Below, piece after piece: positions 5,134-8,768 of a stretch of 8,768 nucleotides of DNA. The notes under the pieces were generated by a model. The model made no database searches and was not told the origin of the DNA. It saw only the letters and a program-made list of their open reading frames with translations. Position numbers and translations under genes: made by a program. The DNA is from Chloroflexota bacterium (GTDB lineage: Bacteria > Chloroflexota > Anaerolineae > DTPP01). Each line of letters begins with the position of its first letter. The stretch's first letter is position 1. The stretch spans positions 1 through 8,768 of the forward strand of contig JAAYZY010000428.1 in assembly GCA_012514615.1 (NCBI GenBank), read 5' to 3'.

Positions 5134-6897
5134 GTGCACTTGCACTACCTAACCGCCACCATCCGCAAACGGCTGTGGATTGTCTTGCTCACTATGCTGG
5201 TGGGGACAGGCATCAGCCTCTGGTACAGCCTGGCCCAGCCAGTGATGTACCGCGCTGAGTCAACCCTGGTGCTGAACCCCGTGAGCACCGAGGGAACTCG
5301 CTCGTACTCGCCGGTGGAACTGGCCTCCGAACTGGCCCCCACGTACACGTCCTACGTGCAGACGGAATCGTTCCTGCGCGCGCTCAACGCCCAGACGCAG
5401 CTCAACGCCAGCCTGGAAGAACTGCGCACGGCGGTGCAGTCGGCGCTAGTGCCCAAGACGCAGTTCTTCAAGATCTCCGCCACCTCCAGCTCGGCGGACC
5501 GCGCTCAGCAGCTGGCCAACAGCGTGGCCGATGTCTTCATCCTGGAGACCTCCCGCCAGCAGCAGGCCCAGTTGGCGTCTCAGCGCCAGGCCGACGAGGA
5601 GACGGCGCGGTTGCGGGGGCAGCTGGAAGAAGAGCTCCGCTTCTACGAAGAACAGTCCTCCTACGTGCGCTCCCGCTTGGCCGAGTTGCGGGTCCAGGGC
5701 CCCTCCCCCGAGCGGGATGACGAGTTGATGCGCCTGCAGACCTACCTCATCAGCCTGGAGGACGTGCGCATCAAGGCCATGGACTACCTGAACCGCCTGC
5801 TGCCCGCGGGACAAGCGAGCAGCAGCGCCGCCACCGCGATGGTGGTAGACTACGCCAGTCGACCGGAGCGGCCCCTGCCCCGGGGCACGCTGCCTACCGC
5901 CGCCATCGCCCTGGCCATCTCCACCCTGGTGGGCCTGGTAATGGCCTTCGTGCCCGACCTGGTGGACTTCACCGTACACAGCCCGGAGGAGATGGACCTG
6001 GTGTTGGGCAGCAGCACCTTGGGGGCCATCGGCATCATCGAATATGGGGAAGACGATGAAGACAAGGTAGAGCACCTGGTGGCTGAGCACTACCCACGCT
6101 CTTCGGCGGCCGAGGCGTTCCGCACGCTGCGCACCAACATCCGCTTCGCTCGGCCAGACCGGGAGATGGGTAGCCTGCTCATCACCAGCTCTCGGCCTGG
6201 TGAGGGCAAGAGCCTGGTGGCAGCCAACCTGGCGGTGGTCATCGCCCAGGAGGGCAAACGGGTGATCCTCATGGACGGCGACTTGCGTCGTCCCAGCGTG
6301 CACCGCTTCTTCGGCGTGCCCAACCGCGCCGGTCTGACCAACTTCATCCTGAACAACGAGCCCTCCATCGAGGGCTACCTGCAAGAGACGGAGACCCCCA
6401 ACCTACGCATCCTCACCAGCGGCCCCCTACCCCCCAATCCGCTGGACATGGTGGGCTCCCACCGCACAGACCGAGCCATTCGCGAGCTCAAGGGGTTGTG
6501 CGACGTGCTGGTGGTGGACTCGCCGCCGGTCATCACAGTGACCGACGCGCTGATCCTCGCCACCAAGGTGGAAGCCGGCCTGCTGGTGGCCCAAGCCAGC
6601 AGCACCCGCCGAGACCTGATCATCCGGGCCGCGGAGACGCTGCAGAAGTCCGGGGTGGACTTCTTGGGGCCGGTGCTCAACCGCGTGCGCCTTTCCGATC
6701 TGGGTTACTACTATTCCTATTACTACTATGGCTACTACTACGACGAGGCAGAGATGGCCGGGGAGACCATGCCGTTGGTCACGCGCATGAAACGCTCGGG
6801 CACGCCTCTGCTGGACAAGGCGAGGGAACGGGTCGCACCTCTGGTGGAACGCGCCAAGAACGGTCGCCGGGAGCAGGACAGTGGACGCCGAAGCTAA
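5134..6897 (+). CDS. Wzz-type chain-length determinant fused to a BY-kinase (polysaccharide biosynthesis tyrosine autokinase)
   Basis: A 587-aa inner-membrane protein that controls polymer length and export of a surface polysaccharide through cycles of tyrosine phosphorylation. A first membrane helix (about 14-33) begins the Wzz domain, followed by an external part with a likely coiled coil (about 140-220), a proline motif PERPLPRG (244-251) and a second helix (about 254-275). The cytoplasmic kinase carries EAFRTLR (327-333, the EX2RX2R ring-assembly motif), Walker A RPGEGKS (354-360), Walker A' ILMDGDLRRP (378-387) and Walker B VLVVDSPP (458-465). The tyrosine cluster holds ten Tyr in 525-536 and is followed by a 51-residue, partly basic tail, longer than is typical. 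The GTG start at 5134 is the first possible start after an in-frame stop at 5074, with GAGGAG ten bases before it. It heads a unit with two surface-type proteins; no cognate phosphatase is in the window. Confidence 0.92.
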   Translation: MHLHYLTATIRKRLWIVLLTMLVGTGISLWYSLAQPVMYRAESTLVLNPVSTEGTRSYSPVELASELAPTYTSYVQTESFLRALNAQTQLNASLEELRTAVQSALVPKTQFFKISATSSSADRAQQLANSVADVFILETSRQQQAQLASQRQADEETARLRGQLEEELRFYEEQSSYVRSRLAELRVQGPSPERDDELMRLQTYLISLEDVRIKAMDYLNRLLPAGQASSSAATAMVVDYASRPERPLPRGTLPTAAIALAISTLVGLVMAFVPDLVDFTVHSPEEMDLVLGSSTLGAIGIIEYGEDDEDKVEHLVAEHYPRSSAAEAFRTLRTNIRFARPDREMGSLLITSSRPGEGKSLVAANLAVVIAQEGKRVILMDGDLRRPSVHRFFGVPNRAGLTNFILNNEPSIEGYLQETETPNLRILTSGPLPPNPLDMVGSHRTDRAIRELKGLCDVLVVDSPPVITVTDALILATKVEAGLLVAQASSTRRDLIIRAAETLQKSGVDFLGPVLNRVRLSDLGYYYSYYYYGYYYDEAEMAGETMPLVTRMKRSGTPLLDKARERVAPLVERAKNGRREQDSGRRS

Positions 6898-8245
6898 GGC
6901 CAGCCGTTATGCCCTGAAACGCCTGGATTCCTGTCCCTACTTGGGCAAGGTGGACGACGCCAGCGCCAGCTATGCCCAGCCCACTCGGCGGCACCGCTGT
7001 TACCGTTGGGACAGGCCCCTGATGGTCCGCCGGGAAGACCAGCGCGTCTACTGCCTCACGGCGGCCCACGCCCAGTGCCCTCGTCTCAGCGACCCTGCAG
7101 CTCTGCCGGTGCCGGGCGCCTCGCCCTGGGGCAAACCGCGCCGCAGCGGTCGGTCTCGCAGCCATGGAGACCCTTGGTCGATTCGCGGGCGCAGCCGGTC
7201 CGAGTTGGTCTTCCAGTTCGGCCCCATCGTTCTGCTCATCGTGGCCGCTGTGCTCCTCACGTGGGCCATCGCTCTGGGAGGCCTGGGCACCCCCCAACCC
7301 ACTGTGGTGGTCAGCGTCACCAGCGAACCGGAAGCAGCGGACCGAGCCGCAGCGACTCTCCCTCAGGAGATGGAGCCCGCTGGCAGCACCGCGGCGGCAG
7401 AGGAATCGCCCACGGCCACCACCACCCCAACCGAAACTGCTGAAACCCCTACGGAGACGGCCACCAGCGCGCCTCCTACCGAGACGGCCACCGCCACGGC
7501 CACCCTGGACCAGGCGGCCTTTACCTCGCCCCCGTTGGAACCCAGCCCAGCGCTGACGACCACGGCTACGGTCACTCCCACGCTCCTCACACCGCCGCCG
7601 CTGCCGCAGATGGACCCGCCTACCCCGTGGGGCACGGCCACAGAGCCGCCCACTGCGGCGCCCACCACGCCGCCGCCCACGGCCACCTGGGCGCCCACCG
7701 CGACCCTGTTGCCCTGGCAGTCGCCGCTGGCCACGCCGACGCCCGGCCCGCCCACCGCCACACCCAGCACCGGCCCGGCGGGCGGCACGCCTGGCGCGCC
7801 CACGGTCACACCTACCCGGACGCCCACCGCCACACGCACGCCCTACCGGACGCCGACGCGCACGCCCAGTCCGCCGCCCGGCACTCCCTACTGGAACTAC
7901 GTGGTGACGGAAGACCACCTGACCCTGGAATGGCAGGGGCAAGATACCTGCGCCAAGGTTTGGGGCACCGTGACGGACCAAGACGGCAACCTGCTGACCC
8001 ACAAGGACGGCATCGCCGTGCATCTGGTCTGGTGGTGGGAAGAGACCTGGGTTGGCAAGCCCGGCTTCCCGTCCTTCCATTCCGATGGCACCTACGAGTT
8101 CTGCCTGAACCGCGGGCAGTTCACCATGAACATCGTGGACCTCAACGACAACAAGCAGACCAGCCAGGCCTGGTGGTTTGACGTCGACATCCGCAACTTC
8201 ACCGGTCGGCCCATCTACCAGATCAACTGGAAGCGCGTGCGTTAG
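6881..8245 (+). CDS. Four-Cys / transmembrane / Thr-Pro stalk / beta-rich surface protein
   Basis: A 454-aa protein of unknown function with a clear modular layout. Residues 18-66 hold four cysteines (C18, C40, C58, C66) in the contexts CPYLG, HRCYR, VYCL and CPR; they could form a zinc-binding module, though this is unproven. An Arg-rich stretch (86-107) precedes one membrane helix (about 111-133), so by the positive-inside rule the Cys module is cytoplasmic and the rest external. Residues about 140-336 form a low-complexity Thr/Pro/Ala stalk. The C-terminal 118 residues (337-454) look folded: Trp-rich, with the segment VWGTVTDQDGN resembling a beta-sandwich repeat and two cysteines (C357, C408) that may form a disulfide. 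The GTG at 6881 overlaps the kinase gene by 17 bases, with GGGAG seven bases upstream, so the two are probably translated from one mRNA. A role at the surface together with the exported polysaccharide is an inference from context. Confidence 0.8.
   Translation: MDAEAKASRYALKRLDSCPYLGKVDDASASYAQPTRRHRCYRWDRPLMVRREDQRVYCLTAAHAQCPRLSDPAALPVPGASPWGKPRRSGRSRSHGDPWSIRGRSRSELVFQFGPIVLLIVAAVLLTWAIALGGLGTPQPTVVVSVTSEPEAADRAAATLPQEMEPAGSTAAAEESPTATTTPTETAETPTETATSAPPTETATATATLDQAAFTSPPLEPSPALTTTATVTPTLLTPPPLPQMDPPTPWGTATEPPTAAPTTPPPTATWAPTATLLPWQSPLATPTPGPPTATPSTGPAGGTPGAPTVTPTRTPTATRTPYRTPTRTPSPPPGTPYWNYVVTEDHLTLEWQGQDTCAKVWGTVTDQDGNLLTHKDGIAVHLVWWWEETWVGKPGFPSFHSDGTYEFCLNRGQFTMNIVDLNDNKQTSQAWWFDVDIRNFTGRPIYQINWKRVR
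7409..7888 (+). repeat. Low-complexity Thr/Pro-coding stretch
   Basis: This part of the surface-protein gene is made of short degenerate units such as CCCACCGCCAC and ACGCCC, encoding runs of TATPT, TPTRT and PPTAT. It gives an extended extracytoplasmic stalk. Such tracts are prone to slippage and length change between strains. A similar tract begins in the next gene near 8695. Confidence 0.75.
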
Positions 8246-8261
8246 GCCGGATAGGGGGAGC

Positions 8262-8768
8262 ATGGCAGAGCAAAACCAGCAGCACTGCCCCTATCTGGGG
8301 CTTCAGGGCGACCGCAACACCTTCTTCATCTACCCCACGCCGCTGCATCGCTGCTACCGGCCGGTCCAGCCCGTGGCCATCCACCCGGACGACCAGGACT
8401 ACTTCTGCCTGCAGAGCCACTGGCACGAGTGCCCGCGCATCGTCGGGCCCGCCAGCGCCGAGATGCGCGCCTCCCAAGACGCTGCGGACGAGCTCGCCCC
8501 GCCGGCCCCGGAGCAAGCCTGGGAGACGTGGGAGACGATGCCGCCGGCGCGCCCCTCAGCCGCCAACTGGAAGCGCCGCCTCCTCGTCCTTGGGGCGCTG
8601 CTCATCTTCCTCTGCCCCAGCGTGCTGCTGCTGCGGCAGAACCCGGAGTTCAACGCTTTCTTGGGCCGCGTCTACGGCCTGGTGGGTATGGCGCCCACAG
8701 CCACCCCCACCGCCACCAAGACGCCCCTGCGCATCGGGGTGGTGGCTCCCACCGACACCCCCACCCCC
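8262..8768 (+). CDS. Second four-Cys membrane protein, paralogue of the preceding gene (3' end outside the window)
   Basis: The 169 residues seen repeat the architecture of the upstream protein: C9, C31, C49 and C57 in the contexts CPYLG, HRCYR, YFCL and CPR; a charged linker with KRR at 104-106; one membrane helix (about 107-124); and from about 145 the beginning of a Thr/Pro stalk. The orientation should again be Cys module inside, stalk outside. The ATG at 8262 lies 16 bases after the previous stop, with the purine run AGGGGGAG just before it; the run is close, but the position directly ahead of the Cys module supports this start. No stop occurs before the window ends. From memory, proteins of this type in Chloroflexota can end in a LysM or other surface-binding domain; the window cannot show this. 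The pair is probably a tandem duplication within the kinase operon. Confidence 0.8.
   Translation, partial: MAEQNQQHCPYLGLQGDRNTFFIYPTPLHRCYRPVQPVAIHPDDQDYFCLQSHWHECPRIVGPASAEMRASQDAADELAPPAPEQAWETWETMPPARPSAANWKRRLLVLGALLIFLCPSVLLLRQNPEFNAFLGRVYGLVGMAPTATPTATKTPLRIGVVAPTDTPTP

Noticed and set aside
5073..5258. 61-codon leader ORF ahead of and overlapping the kinase start
   Set aside because: No good ribosome site, no recognisable product, and it overlaps the conserved N-terminus of the Wzz domain in another frame.
7409..7888. CRISPR or tandem-repeat array suggested by recurring short units
   Set aside because: The units are short, degenerate, in-frame codon repeats encoding a Thr/Pro stalk, without regular repeat-spacer structure.
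6779..8263. Long minus-strand ORF opposite the surface-protein gene
   Set aside because: It is the GC-driven shadow of the Thr/Pro stalk (Gly/Arg/Val-rich translation) and has no ribosome site or known motif.

Overview
The window is GC-rich, densely coding bacterial DNA. The likely source is a member of the Chloroflexota (Anaerolineae or a relative), inferred from protein style rather than from a marker gene. Two tandem single-pass membrane proteins carry a four-cysteine N-terminal module and long Thr/Pro 'TATPTPT' stalks, and there is an alpha/alpha-toroid protein of a type I recall from Anaerolineae genomes. A demethylmenaquinone-type methyltransferase fits a menaquinone-using organism. No rRNA, tRNA, CRISPR array, insertion sequence or phage gene is visible.

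Layout. (1) 48-2371, plus strand: a two-gene unit with a 1-base stop/start overlap. It encodes a beta-hydroxyacid dehydrogenase of the 3-hydroxyisobutyrate dehydrogenase family and a LarA-like protein (nickel-pincer lactate racemase superfamily). Together they suggest epimerisation and oxidation of a hydroxy acid or sugar acid; the substrate is unknown. (2) 2372-2668: intergenic space between convergent genes, with a perfect 12-bp hairpin and two degenerate copies of a dispersed 'GCGGGAATGACGG' repeat. (3) 2669-4824, minus strand: ubiE/menG-like methyltransferase, then a 341-base stretch without a convincing gene, then an alpha/alpha-toroid protein of unknown function. (4) 4825-5133: a divergent control region with a perfect-hexamer sigma70-type promoter firing left (TTGACA-N16-TATAAT) and a good promoter firing right (TTGACT-N17-TAGACT). 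(5) 5134 to the window end, plus strand: a Wzz/BY-kinase fusion (exopolysaccharide chain-length control and tyrosine autokinase), overlapped by 17 bases by a four-Cys/TM/Thr-Pro-stalk/beta-domain surface protein, then 16 bases later a second four-Cys protein that runs off the window.

How the genes may work together. The right-hand unit looks like a cell-surface operon: the kinase regulates polysaccharide export while the two paralogous proteins bridge cytoplasm and surface. Their four cysteines have identical spacing (C-X21-C-X17-C-X7-C), which I consider the most interesting undescribed element here. The second point of interest is the LarA homologue. It keeps the cofactor lysine and the nickel-ligand histidine, but has Asn where LarA has a catalytic His, so it probably acts on something other than lactate or by altered chemistry.
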